A DNA stretch of 64,000 bases from Gemmatimonas sp. (GCF_031426495.1 NZ_JANPLK010000002.1:1-64000), one strand, 5' to 3'. Counted from the stretch's first letter, positions 36,480-45,279 are shown. The notes: generated by a model not told the origin, from the letters alone. A program made the numbers and translations.

Positions 36480-36710
36480 TCAGCAGAACGCACCGCGTTG
36501 AAGTTGTAGGAAAAGCTATTTCCGACCGGCTTCGCCCGCTTCAACGCGAGTCATCGCGCGATCGAACTCGCGCTTAACGAGCCCATTCAGGCCATATCAC
36601 CGGGACAGTCGCTGGTCATTTACGACGGCGACATCGTACTCGGCGGCGGCGTGATCGAGCGCGGTATGGCGGCAGCGCTTCGTTCGCGCGCATTGCCGTT
36701 GTTGACGTAG
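36480..36710 (+). pseudogene. mnmA: mnmA (tRNA 2-thiouridylase) C-terminal remnant
   Basis: The last ~55 codons, in frame 36540-36710, read FNASHRAIELALNEPIQAI followed by SPGQSLVIYDGDIVLGGGVI and a TAG stop. This matches the C-terminal beta-barrel of MnmA (PxxAxxPGQxxVxYDGDxVLGGGxI). Just upstream, a plausible continuation (RVEVVGKAISDRLRP) is in another frame, and the frame used downstream carries an in-frame TAG at 36507-36509. The PP-loop ATPase part and the two catalytic Cys regions are absent. It is therefore a decayed tail of a gene whose working copy must be elsewhere. Confidence 0.65.
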
Positions 36711-37117
36711 AGCACCGGACCGAACGTTCATTGCGGCGTTCGGTAGCAACGCGCGGCACGACGATCCACCGACTACGGCTCAAAGACTCGAAGCATAGCA
36801 TGCCCGAGGACAGCGAGGAGCGCGGTGCCGCCCACCGCGCTCCCGACCACTGGTCCGTTGGAGAGCACGACCGCTTTACTCAGTGATGCGTGCCCCCCAA
36901 TGACCACTAGACGCCCACAGAGCCAGACCGGAATCGCCTGATTTCGAACACCCTGTAGCCCCAGGCAGTTGTATGAATCAAAATGGTCACCAGCCATGGA
37001 GGCGAATGGAAGCACCTGTAGCGGCTTCAGTAACCCGGCCCCCCCGCCAACGGAGTGGATCGAAGGCGGTGCCCCGCTGATTCGATCGTGAGACGGGAGG
37101 GCGGAAAGACGCTACTG
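36711..37117. other. Region after mnmA remnant, no confident gene
   Basis: About 400 bases without a recognised gene. On the minus strand, 36773-37015 is open (80 codons, ending GPVVGSAVGGTALLAVLGH plus MLRVFEP) and lies in the same frame as the lipoprotein at 37118, separated from it by two stop codons. It could be a remnant of a longer protein or chance. I do not call it a gene. Confidence 0.4.
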
Positions 37118-37510
37118 CTACCGCTGCGGGCTCAGTTGAATCGTGCGAGACACAGCCACGGTTTCTTCACATCCGCGCACAGTGCGTGATGCCACGGCGA
37201 TCGTATCGGTTCGAGTTGAGTACCCCGCAGCGACCGTCCGAATTTCGTAAGTCCCCGGAATGGCCGTGAGGCTTGCGACCTGTTCCGAGGGACCCGACGT
37301 CGCCTGACCACGCGGCGAGAGCCTAGTTACAGTGACCACCGCCAGTTGACCCACGCTGTTGGCGCTCACGGCATCTACAACCGTCAGTTCGACGCCACGC
37401 TGCGGCAGAAGCGTACACACGGCGTCCTCTGAATTGCAGGCGAGGAGAGCCAGGAGCCCCAGACAGGGACTGCGGAATGTCGCATGCGACTTAACTCTTG
37501 AGAATTGCAT
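37118..37510 (-). CDS. Small lipoprotein, counterpart of the one at 29198
   Basis: A 130-aa exported lipoprotein. The signal peptide ends in lipobox LLALLAC. The mature part has a beta-sandwich, VELTVVDAVSANSVGQLAVV then TAIPGTYEIRTVAAGYSTRTD, in the style of carboxypeptidase-regulatory-like domains, and paired Cys (CTLL and RGCEE). It starts 2 bases after the stop of the degenerate protease gene on the same strand. It resembles the lipoprotein at 29198-29611 in size, position beside a protease and domain type. In this copy it lies downstream of its protease, whereas in the other it lies upstream. Confidence 0.68.
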   Translation of the reverse strand: MQFSRVKSHATFRSPCLGLLALLACNSEDAVCTLLPQRGVELTVVDAVSANSVGQLAVVTVTRLSPRGQATSGPSEQVASLTAIPGTYEIRTVAAGYSTRTDTIAVASRTVRGCEETVAVSRTIQLSPQR

Positions 37511-37512
37511 GG

Positions 37513-38517
37513 TCAGAACGTCTGAAGATTGCTTCCGAGATCCTGCTTCATCTGCCCGAAGTTGCTGAATACGCCGCTGGCGCCACCTTGCTCCGCGAAG
37601 GCGATACCATAGAAGGCCACCGTGTTTGGAAGTCCTCCAAACATCGCGAAGATTGGGCTTCCGCTGTCGCCTTGCTCCAAGTTGTTCTGTCGGATTGACC
37701 CTCCGTCTAGCGACCACGGAGTTGCCGAGCAATGAGAATTGGTGAGAACCAGCTGCTCACTTCCTCTACGTGCGCCGATCGTCGTCGTGCAGCCAGACGG
37801 ACCGATCTGGTAGCCACCAGTGATCGGACGATGCCGGTTGTATAAAGTGGTGGAGTTCGTGAGTGACGGCGCACTCACACTTCTGAATACGACAAGCGCT
37901 TTCGCAAGGCTCGTCGCGCGTGCGGATTGCACTCGAGATTCGGCTGCCATGGAAGTTACGCCGATCACGACTTTTCCATGCCGCTCGTCGATATCCAACG
38001 AGACTACGTCGTCATCCTGGAAAGCACTGACGAATAGCTCAGATCGTACCTGATACAGTTCGGCGAAGGAATACGAGGCTTCCTCCATACGCCATCGTCT
38101 CGGCAATACCGCCTCTCGCTTTTGTGCCTCACTCATGCTGCGGGGATCGACACGTACACGATCCAGCAGTAGCTGCTGCATCTCAGCAAGGGCACGCGTG
38201 CTATCCGCCAATTTGGTCAAGCGGATTACGAGCTCTCCTCCATCGCCGAAGTAAGCCCCGGCAAAGGTGGGGACGGCCGTACCGACGGCCAAGAACGACT
38301 CGTCGAGATTGCCACTCTGCCGGTGGGCTACCGGAAGGACACGATCTGCGACAGCCTCAACTTCGACGGGGGCGTGTTCTCCGCAGGAGGCGAGGAGGCA
38401 GAGAGAGAAAGAGAGAGCGCGCACGGTTTCGCACCCGCGTGCGTACTTATACGCACGGCCGACTTTTACTTGCATAGTCACGTTTCTTTGGGAAACATTG
38501 AATTGCGGAGGGGGCAT
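37513..38517 (-). CDS. Protease-like lipoprotein with deleted catalytic core
   Basis: A 334-aa exported lipoprotein; the signal sequence ends at lipobox LCLLASC, and the start may be 38517 or the internal ATG 38475. Residues ~75-220 match the propeptide-like part of the protease at 27403: VPTFAGAYFGDGGELVIRL and SLDIDERHGKVVIGV. The catalytic region begins with His in VLTNSHC (about 261) and reaches GDSGSPIF only ~24 residues later. In the intact paralogue these motifs are ~145 residues apart and the Asp lies between. The Asp-bearing segment is therefore missing here, and normal S1-type catalysis is unlikely. It is transcribed with the small lipoprotein that follows. Confidence 0.72.
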   Translation of the reverse strand: MPPPQFNVSQRNVTMQVKVGRAYKYARGCETVRALSFSLCLLASCGEHAPVEVEAVADRVLPVAHRQSGNLDESFLAVGTAVPTFAGAYFGDGGELVIRLTKLADSTRALAEMQQLLLDRVRVDPRSMSEAQKREAVLPRRWRMEEASYSFAELYQVRSELFVSAFQDDDVVSLDIDERHGKVVIGVTSMAAESRVQSARATSLAKALVVFRSVSAPSLTNSTTLYNRHRPITGGYQIGPSGCTTTIGARRGSEQLVLTNSHCSATPWSLDGGSIRQNNLEQGDSGSPIFAMFGGLPNTVAFYGIAFAEQGGASGVFSNFGQMKQDLGSNLQTF

Positions 38518-38626
38518 TTCTCCCGCCGATATGCTATTCGCCCGACCGCCGGTGTGTCAACAGCGCGTACATAGGACATCTTCGCCAGTTGCTATCGGCC
38601 TTCTCCATCTACGGCCCAAGGCACCG

Positions 38627-38757
38627 TCAGGTGCGCTGCTGGATGAGCGCCTCGTCGGGCGTGGTCTTCACCGCGACCATCATGTCGCTCGTGACATTCA
38701 GCAGCGTCATGAACATGTCCGGCAGTGTATCGAGCGCGATGAGAATGCCGATACCTT
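38627..38757 (-). pseudogene. Dicarboxylate/amino-acid:cation symporter C-terminal remnant
   Basis: About 43 codons reading GILIALDTLPDMFMTLLNVT followed by SDMMVAVKTTPDEALIQ and a TGA at 38627-38629. This resembles the last helix and tail of DctA/GltP-type sodium or proton-coupled symporters (A-x-D-x-x-PDM-x-x-T-x-x-NVTG). Nothing of the remaining ~380 residues is seen upstream; a decayed family A repeat begins immediately next to it. It is a leftover gene tail. Confidence 0.5.
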
Positions 38758-38770
38758 TTCAAAGCGCATT

Positions 38771-38864
38771 TGATAAGCGCGAACGAGCAGAAAAGCGCAG
38801 GGGCCGGAGAGGAATACCACCAGCTGCGAGCACTGCGCCCTCTGCGTCTCCGCGTGATCAGTTC
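38771..38864. repeat. Intergenic hairpin repeat, family A, decayed copy
   Basis: The right arm, GCACTGCGCCCTCTGCGTCT with CCGCGTGATCAGTTC, is almost the same as that at 20890-20929. The left arm is badly decayed, so the palindrome is only partial. It lies directly beside the symporter remnant and 20 bases from the stop of the DUF5916 gene. Confidence 0.7.
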
Positions 38865-38884
38865 ATCCAATCCCGTCCGTCGCC

Positions 38885-41443
38885 CTACGGGTTGAACCAG
38901 AACGACGCCTTCACCAACAGCGTGTTCATCGGATGCACGTCGAACACGCGCGTGACATCCTGAGGGAAACTGAAGTCCGACGCCGTGGGATCGTACAGGC
39001 TTCGTCCCTGCTGCCACACCAGGAACAGCACCGACGCCGGGCGATACTCCCAGCGCACTACCGTATTCGAGCGGAACTCGCGCACGCGGAAGCCACCGGG
39101 ATCGCCTGGTCCAAACGGCTGATAGCGATCGGCGTACGCCGTGGCCCGCGGACTATCGAGTTCGCGCCAATTGGTGTAGCGACCGGTGGTCACGAACGGC
39201 TGCGCATACAGCTGCAGCGACAGCGTACGCGTCGCGGTGTAGTTCACGCGCGCCGTGGTGCGCAGCGTCGACTGCTTGAGGCGCGCGAAGGTGTAATACG
39301 TGTCGCCATCGCGCACCACGTTCGAATGCCACTGCGCGTCGTTGTTGCCGCGGTCGTAGCGCGCCGCCAGCGATGCACTGAATCTCGACGACACCCGTGC
39401 CTGGATGCCCGGCTCGATCCACATGCCGTCACTGCGCCCTTCGTCACCGCTGTTGGTGCCCATGAACAGCGTGGGCGTGTACCACCGACGGCGATCGCCC
39501 TCGATGCCCAGGAACGCGTTGCCGTTCGAGCTGAGACGCACGGCCGGTCCACCGCGCGCGGCGCGGTCGCTGAACACGGGCGTGAGCGCGTTCGCGTTCA
39601 CGCCGGTGTGAATCCACCATGTGTTGGGCAGCTCGACGTGCCAGTTCATGTTGAGCCCCTGACCCAGCGCGAGGCCCGCCGTGTTCCACGTGTTGAACGT
39701 GTTGAAGTTGAGGAACGCGCGACGGTAGTACCTGGTGGGCGTATTCAGCTGGAGCGAGAACCAGTTCCGGAACATCTGCTGATCGGCCCGCGCCTGAAAA
39801 CCGAGATCGTTGCTCTCGAAGCCCGGTGAGAAACGCTGCAGCACGCTCTGAAAGCGCGTGATGCCACCGCCGAACTTGGAGATCGACAGACGTTCGGCAT
39901 CGCCCGTCATCGACGTACGCGTGGGATCGTACGTGATATCATCATCGGGCCGATCGTACTGGTGCACGCTGCTGCGTTGCGTGGCGGCAATCGCGTCGGC
40001 CGTACCGTTCACCGTGCTGCCCGATACCGACGCCGCGAGCTCGTAATTGTTGGCGGCGAAGCGATGACGCAGGTCGATGCCGCCGGTGTAGGCGCCACCG
40101 CGCAGCACGCTGCGGCTCCACTCGTCGTTGGTGCGGTCGACGCCCGTGAGCATCACCCCGATGCCACTGTTGCCGTTGCGCAGGTCCTGCTGCAGGCGCA
40201 ACACCGCGTAGCCCGTCTGCGGTTCGATGGTGCGACGCTGCGTGCCGAGCTCGCGCTCAGTCACCGCCGTGACCAGGCCCACCGACAGTCCGCTGGCGAG
40301 ACGACCGCTCACCTTGCCCGCGCCGATGATGCGCGACGCGGTCGCACTCGATCCGTCTCCGTAGCGGTTCAGCAGCTGCGGCGACCGGCCAATGCGACGA
40401 GAATAGAAGAGTCCCGTGCAGCCGGTGTCGATGTCGTCGCACGCCGTGCGGAACTGGAAGATGCCCGCACCTTCCAGGAAGAACGGTCGACGCTCTTCGA
40501 AGAATTGCTCGAAGGCCGACAGATTCAACACCGACGGATCGGCCTCGACCTGACCGAAGTCGGGATTGATCGTGGCGTCCACCGTGAGGTTGGAGCCGAG
40601 TCCCATCTTCACGTCGGCGCCGAACGCCTGCGACACCGGCGATGAGTAGCTGCCGTTCGCATTCTGCCGCGTGCTGCTCTTCTCCACGACATATGGTGTG
40701 ACTTCGAGTCGACGCGGCTGCGGCAAACGCCCGAATCCTTCCAGCTCGCCGCCCTGCGATACGTACCCCTGCACATCGCGACGGAACAGCGGCCACGAAA
40801 TGCGCTGCTTGGTGCGGGCCACGTCACGCACGATCAGAAAGCCGAAGCGCTTGGCGTCGTCCTGATTGAAGCGGATCTGACTGAACGGAATGCGGAACTC
40901 CGCCACCCATCCCAGTGAATCGATCTTGGTGGCCACGTCCCACACCGCGTCCCAGGTGGCGTCTTCCACGTTGTCATTGTACACGTAGAAGTCGCGCTTC
41001 ACCCCGGCCGGGTTCGTGATGAACTGGTAGGCGGTGCGGCGATCATGATACGAGTCGATCACCAGCTTGAGCTGCTCACTCTCCGTACGCACATCGCGAC
41101 GCGACAGCAGCGAGATGATGCTGTCCGGGGCGGGATCATACATGCGTCCCAGCACATACAGATAGCGCTCATCGTACGTCACGCGCACTTCGGTGCGGAA
41201 GCGCGGCGTGGCCCCTTGGTTGGGCTCGTACTCGAGGAACTGATCGATCACCGTGGCACTGCGCCACGCCGCGTCGTCATCGCGTCCATCCAGCACGGGC
41301 GCCTGCGACACACGGGTGGCCGACGCGCTACGTGTCGGGCTCGGCAGCGGCGCAGTCGCGCGTTCTCTCGTCGTCGACGACACGGAGGGCTGCGCCTGCA
41401 GCAAAGCAGGCACGGCCAGAAGGAGCAGGAGGAGTCGTGGCAT
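38885..41443 (-). CDS. DUF5916 outer-membrane protein with CBM9-like N-terminal domain
   Basis: An 852-aa exported protein. Signal peptide (LLLLLLAVPALLQAQPS). Residues 45-220 form a carbohydrate-binding family-9-like domain (VLDGRDDDAAWRSATVIDQF; VRVTYDERYLYVLGRM; GWVAEFRIPFSQIRF). The rest is a DUF5916 region (ISWPLFRRDVQGYVSQGGEL; VDATINPDFGQVEADPSVLN; FFEERRPFFLEG) with many alternating strands and a C-terminal KASFWFNP that looks like an outer-membrane barrel end. The role is unknown; relatives are found beside TonB systems and peptidases and may bind or import polymers. Confidence 0.85.
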   Translation of the reverse strand: MPRLLLLLLAVPALLQAQPSVSSTTRERATAPLPSPTRSASATRVSQAPVLDGRDDDAAWRSATVIDQFLEYEPNQGATPRFRTEVRVTYDERYLYVLGRMYDPAPDSIISLLSRRDVRTESEQLKLVIDSYHDRRTAYQFITNPAGVKRDFYVYNDNVEDATWDAVWDVATKIDSLGWVAEFRIPFSQIRFNQDDAKRFGFLIVRDVARTKQRISWPLFRRDVQGYVSQGGELEGFGRLPQPRRLEVTPYVVEKSSTRQNANGSYSSPVSQAFGADVKMGLGSNLTVDATINPDFGQVEADPSVLNLSAFEQFFEERRPFFLEGAGIFQFRTACDDIDTGCTGLFYSRRIGRSPQLLNRYGDGSSATASRIIGAGKVSGRLASGLSVGLVTAVTERELGTQRRTIEPQTGYAVLRLQQDLRNGNSGIGVMLTGVDRTNDEWSRSVLRGGAYTGGIDLRHRFAANNYELAASVSGSTVNGTADAIAATQRSSVHQYDRPDDDITYDPTRTSMTGDAERLSISKFGGGITRFQSVLQRFSPGFESNDLGFQARADQQMFRNWFSLQLNTPTRYYRRAFLNFNTFNTWNTAGLALGQGLNMNWHVELPNTWWIHTGVNANALTPVFSDRAARGGPAVRLSSNGNAFLGIEGDRRRWYTPTLFMGTNSGDEGRSDGMWIEPGIQARVSSRFSASLAARYDRGNNDAQWHSNVVRDGDTYYTFARLKQSTLRTTARVNYTATRTLSLQLYAQPFVTTGRYTNWRELDSPRATAYADRYQPFGPGDPGGFRVREFRSNTVVRWEYRPASVLFLVWQQGRSLYDPTASDFSFPQDVTRVFDVHPMNTLLVKASFWFNP

Positions 41444-41496
41444 GTCTGTTCCGACAGCACGACTCCCTCAATGGTTTGATCACACCCACCACCATC

Positions 41497-43080
41497 CTAG
41501 CGGCGCAGTGCGCGCCCCGCGAACACATTCGTCATCCGTCCCTCCTGCACCGCCGCTTGTCCGTTCACGAACACCCACACCATCCCGCTCGACAAGCGGG
41601 TGGGCTCCACATACGTCGCTTCGTCCCGGATCGTCTTGGGATCGAACACGATCACATCAGCGAACGCACCGGCCCGCAGCACGCCGCGATCGGGAATGCG
41701 ATACGTCTCGGCCACCTGCCCCGACGACGCGCGCACCATCCGCTCCATCGTGATCACCGGCTTGTCGAGCACGTAACGACGGATCTTGCGCGGGTACGTG
41801 CCATACAGCCGCGGGTGTCCGCCCGACCCGTCGGAGCTCGTCATCACGTACGGATCCTTCATGAACGTCTCGATGTCGGCTTCGGTCATGTTGAACGACG
41901 CCACGCTCATGTCGAGTCCTTCGTTGATCATCGCCAACGCCGTCTCCACCGCCGGCATGTTCCGCTCGGCCGCGGCCTGCTTGAGTGTCTTGCCGATATA
42001 CGACCTCGCCGTGGCACTGCCACCGGTGAGCAACAGCGTGCTGTCGCCACCGCGACGTCGCAGATTGTCGCGCATTTCCACCAGCATCTTCTCGCGCAAC
42101 GTGGCGTCAGCAATGCGCAGCTTGAGCGAATCATTGCCGCCGGCCTGTGCCCAGCGCGGCACCAACGCAGCACTCAGCCCTGTTCCGCTCGCTGTCCATG
42201 GATACTGATCGGCCGTGACCACACATCCCTTGGCGCGCGCCTCACGCATGATGCCCAACACGCTGTCGGCCTTGCCCCATACATCAACGCCGAGCGTCTT
42301 GATGTGTCCCACGTTCGCGGTGAGACCCGATTCGCAGCCGATGCGGATCGTTTCGCGCACCGACGCGAGGAGGCCAATGGTGTACGACGACTCGTCGCGC
42401 TGATGCGTGTCGTACACGCCGCCGAACGGTTTCGCGGCCGAGATTACGGCGATCGCTTCGTCGGTGCTGGCGTAGCTTTGCGGCGCGTAGAACAAGCCTG
42501 AGCCCACACCGAGCGCGCCTTCCCGCATCGCCTTCGTGATGAGCGCGCGCATGGAGTCGATCTGCACCTTCGTGGCCGGCGCCGACGACGCACCCATCAC
42601 GTTGGCGCGCACAGTGCCGAAGCCCACCGTGGCATACGCGTTGGTGCCAAGTCCGAGCTTCTCCGACTCATCGAGAATGCGCTTCACGTCGAACGGCCCG
42701 CGACCATCGGGGCCGATCGTGACGGTCGTGACGCCCTGCATCAGATTCGACGCGCTCAACCGCCGCTCGGCGTTCAGTCGCGGCAGTCCTTCATACGCAT
42801 GCGTGTGCGGGTCGATGAACCCCGGTGACACGATCAGACCGGTGGCATCAATACGACGCGCGGCCGTGGTGCCGCGCGGGATCGCGCCCACAAAGGCGAT
42901 GCGGTCGCCGCGAATGCCGACGTTGGTGATGCGTCCCGGTGCGCCGGTACCGTCGTACACCATGGCGCCGGTAATCAGCACGTCCACCGCGCCTTGCGCT
43001 TGCAATGCCGCACCGAGTGGCAGGGCGGCGATGCACAGGCCGAGCACTCCCACGCGACGGACAGATGAGAGGAGAGTCAT
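41497..43080 (-). CDS. N-acyl-D-amino-acid deacylase (D-aminoacylase) family, exported
   Basis: A 527-aa amidohydrolase. A signal peptide (VGVLGLCIAALPLGAALQAQ) places it in the periplasm. The amidohydrolase fold opens VDVLITGAMVYDGTG, with metal-ligand motif GFIDPHTHAYE, NVGHIKTLG and the family-typical SSDGSGGHPRLYGTYPR and GAFADVIVFDP. It would release a D-amino acid from an N-acyl-D-amino acid or a dipeptide-like substrate. The start ATG at 43080 is preceded by a weak site. Next to a mu-crystallin-like and a DAO-like gene, it forms a D-amino-acid utilisation group. Confidence 0.85.
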   Translation of the reverse strand: MTLLSSVRRVGVLGLCIAALPLGAALQAQGAVDVLITGAMVYDGTGAPGRITNVGIRGDRIAFVGAIPRGTTAARRIDATGLIVSPGFIDPHTHAYEGLPRLNAERRLSASNLMQGVTTVTIGPDGRGPFDVKRILDESEKLGLGTNAYATVGFGTVRANVMGASSAPATKVQIDSMRALITKAMREGALGVGSGLFYAPQSYASTDEAIAVISAAKPFGGVYDTHQRDESSYTIGLLASVRETIRIGCESGLTANVGHIKTLGVDVWGKADSVLGIMREARAKGCVVTADQYPWTASGTGLSAALVPRWAQAGGNDSLKLRIADATLREKMLVEMRDNLRRRGGDSTLLLTGGSATARSYIGKTLKQAAAERNMPAVETALAMINEGLDMSVASFNMTEADIETFMKDPYVMTSSDGSGGHPRLYGTYPRKIRRYVLDKPVITMERMVRASSGQVAETYRIPDRGVLRAGAFADVIVFDPKTIRDEATYVEPTRLSSGMVWVFVNGQAAVQEGRMTNVFAGRALRR

Positions 43081-43117
43081 GATCTGAAGGAGTGTGTTGA
43101 AAGCGTGACCAACATTG

Positions 43118-44047
43118 CTACGCGCCGCACACGAGCGTCGCTGCCGCCAGATCTTCCAGCGCGAGTCCGACCGACTTGAACAGCGTGATCTGCGCGCCGT
43201 CGGTACGCCCCGCAATCGTACCCGCCACCAGCTCCCGCAGCTCGGCCACCACCTGCACCCGCGGAATGGTGCCGCGCGCCAGTGGATCGACCAGATCGCC
43301 GGCCTCGCTCAGGGCACCGTCATAGCTGTCCACCACGATGCGACTGGCACACATGGTGTCGTCATCGGCCTCACGCATGGCGGGCGTGAAGCCACCCACC
43401 AGGTCAACATGCGTGCCGGCCTGCAGCCATGCGCCCTCCACGATCGGCGTGCGAGACGTGGTGGCCGCGCACACGATGTGCGACGCGGCGAGGGCATTGT
43501 ACAAGGCGTTCGGTTCATCGGGGCACGCTTCCACCGGCAGTCCTTCACTCGCCAGCGCGTTGGCCAGCGCCACCGCGCGCGCCGGCGTACGTCCCCAGAG
43601 GCGCACACGCGTGATCGCCGGTCGCATGGCGCAGTACGCCCGCACCATGTACGGGGCCAGCGTGCCCGTGCCGATCACCAACAGGTCGCTCGCGTCATCG
43701 CGCGCCAGATAGCTGGCGGCCAGCACCGACGTGGCCGCGGTTCGGCGTACCGTGAGCGCTTCACCGTCGAGTACGGCCCGCGGCTCACCGGTGTGTCGAT
43801 CCAGCAATATGTACAGCGCCTGTACCGTGCGGGCCGCGCGCGAATCGGGCATGACCGTCACCACTTTCACGCCAAGCGCGTCGTCGCTCCATGCGGGCAT
43901 GAGCAGCAGCGAGTCCCGCTCGCTCAGCGCGTGCGCGTGTCTGCGCGGCACGGTGGCACCGGCCGCGAAGGCGTCGCGCAAGGCGGATACCAGAGTGGGC
44001 CACGGCAAGGCGGCGTGGACCTGTTCGGCGGAATGATACGGCAGCAT
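43118..44047 (-). CDS. Ornithine cyclodeaminase/mu-crystallin family protein
   Basis: A 309-aa NAD(P)-dependent enzyme of the ornithine cyclodeaminase/mu-crystallin family, which includes cyclodeaminases, ketimine reductases and alanine dehydrogenases. It opens with PYHSAEQVHAALPWPTLVSAL; GVKVVTVMPDS is the substrate-side strand; the Rossmann motif is LLVIGTGTLAPYMVRAY; and WLQAGTHVDLVGGFTPAMREAD is diagnostic. The exact substrate cannot be assigned. Lies 37 bases from the D-aminoacylase start, on the same strand, and 11 bases from the divergent DAO-like gene. Confidence 0.85.
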   Translation of the reverse strand: MLPYHSAEQVHAALPWPTLVSALRDAFAAGATVPRRHAHALSERDSLLLMPAWSDDALGVKVVTVMPDSRAARTVQALYILLDRHTGEPRAVLDGEALTVRRTAATSVLAASYLARDDASDLLVIGTGTLAPYMVRAYCAMRPAITRVRLWGRTPARAVALANALASEGLPVEACPDEPNALYNALAASHIVCAATTSRTPIVEGAWLQAGTHVDLVGGFTPAMREADDDTMCASRIVVDSYDGALSEAGDLVDPLARGTIPRVQVVAELRELVAGTIAGRTDGAQITLFKSVGLALEDLAAATLVCGA

Positions 44048-44058
44048 CTTGGGATTCT

Positions 44059-45279
44059 ATGTCTCCAGACGCTTTGCGGAACCAGCAGGTGGACTCGTCC
44101 ATGCGAGTGGTCATCATCGGTGGCGGTGTGATGGGCGCCGCCACGGCCTCGTTTCTCGGGGCGCGCTACGGCATTCGCGCCACCGTGATCGAGCGTGACG
44201 CGTCGTATGCGCGAGCATCGAGTGCGCTGTCGGTGTGCGCCATCCGGCAGCAATTCTCCACCGAGATCAACATCCGGATCTCGCAGCAGAGCCTCGCGTT
44301 CTATCGCGACATCGGCACGCAGTTGGCGGTAGGCGCTGATCGGCCCAGCATCGGCTTGGTGGAACCGGGATACCTGTATCTCGCCACCAGCGCCGGCGCC
44401 AACGTGCTCGAGGAGAATCAGGCGCTGCAGACGCGCTGCGGTGCCGCAGTGGCACTGCTGTCGCCGAGCGAGCTTGCGCGGCGCTTCCCGTGGTTGTCGC
44501 TGGAGCAGATCGCGTTGGGATCGCTGGGGCTCTCGACGGCCACGAGCGGGGAAGGTTGGTTCGACGGCTACTCCGCGCTTCAGGCGTTCCGACAGCACGC
44601 CATCGCGCATGGTGCACAATTTCTCGAGGCCGAAGCGGTCGATTTCGACGTGCGCGATGGCGCGGTGCAGTCGGTGATCACCTCGGCGGGCGACCGTATC
44701 GCCGCCGACGCCGTGCTCATCACCGCCGGCGCGTGGTCGTCGCCGCTGGCGGGCATGCTCGGCTTCGACCTGCCCGTGCGCGCCCGCAAACGCGACGTGT
44801 TTTCGTTGCAGGCACCGGGGCCGTTGCCGGGGTGTCCGTTGGTGATCGACCCCAGCGGGTTCTGGTTCCGCCCCGATGGCGACACGGGGCAGTTCCTGTG
44901 CGGCTCACCGCCGCGCGGCGAGGACATCGACGGTGTGCCGCTCGATCAGGTCGATCACGGCCTGTTCGACGAGTGGCTGTGGCCGCGACTGGCCGAGCGG
45001 GTGCCGCAATTCGACGAGCTGCGCGTCACGGGCTCATGGGCGGGGTACTACGAGTACAACACCTTCGACCAGAACGGACTGGTAGGCCGGCTTCCGGGTG
45101 TGCGCAACGCGTTCGTGGCGGCGGGGTTCTCGGGACACGGCCTGCAGCAGGCGCCGGCGGTCGGGCTCGGAGTGGCCGAGTTGATCGCGACGGGGGCATA
45201 TGGTGTGCTCGACCTGTCGCCACTGGGGCTCGAGCGGATCGCGGCGAAGGCGCCGCTGGTCGAGCGGAACGTGATCTAG
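44059..45279 (+). CDS. FAD-dependent amino acid oxidase (DAO family)
   Basis: A 406-aa flavoprotein of the glycine/D-amino-acid oxidase family. The FAD motif is VVIIGGGVMGAATASFLGAR, and AVLITAGAWSSPLAGML is the second family motif. The closing signature is AFVAAGFSGHGLQQAPAVGLGVAEL. It could oxidise a D-amino acid, sarcosine or proline-type substrate. Start 44059 leaves only 11 bases to the opposite-strand start codon of the neighbour; ATG 44101 is a credible alternative, with AGGTGGA 7 to 13 bases upstream and the FAD motif immediately after. Confidence 0.85.
   Translation: MSPDALRNQQVDSSMRVVIIGGGVMGAATASFLGARYGIRATVIERDASYARASSALSVCAIRQQFSTEINIRISQQSLAFYRDIGTQLAVGADRPSIGLVEPGYLYLATSAGANVLEENQALQTRCGAAVALLSPSELARRFPWLSLEQIALGSLGLSTATSGEGWFDGYSALQAFRQHAIAHGAQFLEAEAVDFDVRDGAVQSVITSAGDRIAADAVLITAGAWSSPLAGMLGFDLPVRARKRDVFSLQAPGPLPGCPLVIDPSGFWFRPDGDTGQFLCGSPPRGEDIDGVPLDQVDHGLFDEWLWPRLAERVPQFDELRVTGSWAGYYEYNTFDQNGLVGRLPGVRNAFVAAGFSGHGLQQAPAVGLGVAELIATGAYGVLDLSPLGLERIAAKAPLVERNVI

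Noticed and set aside
36773..37015. 80-codon frame with a hydrophobic Gly-rich end
   Set aside because: Separated from the upstream lipoprotein by stops, no recognised domain; possibly a decayed remnant. A PAAR-like reading was considered but lacked support.
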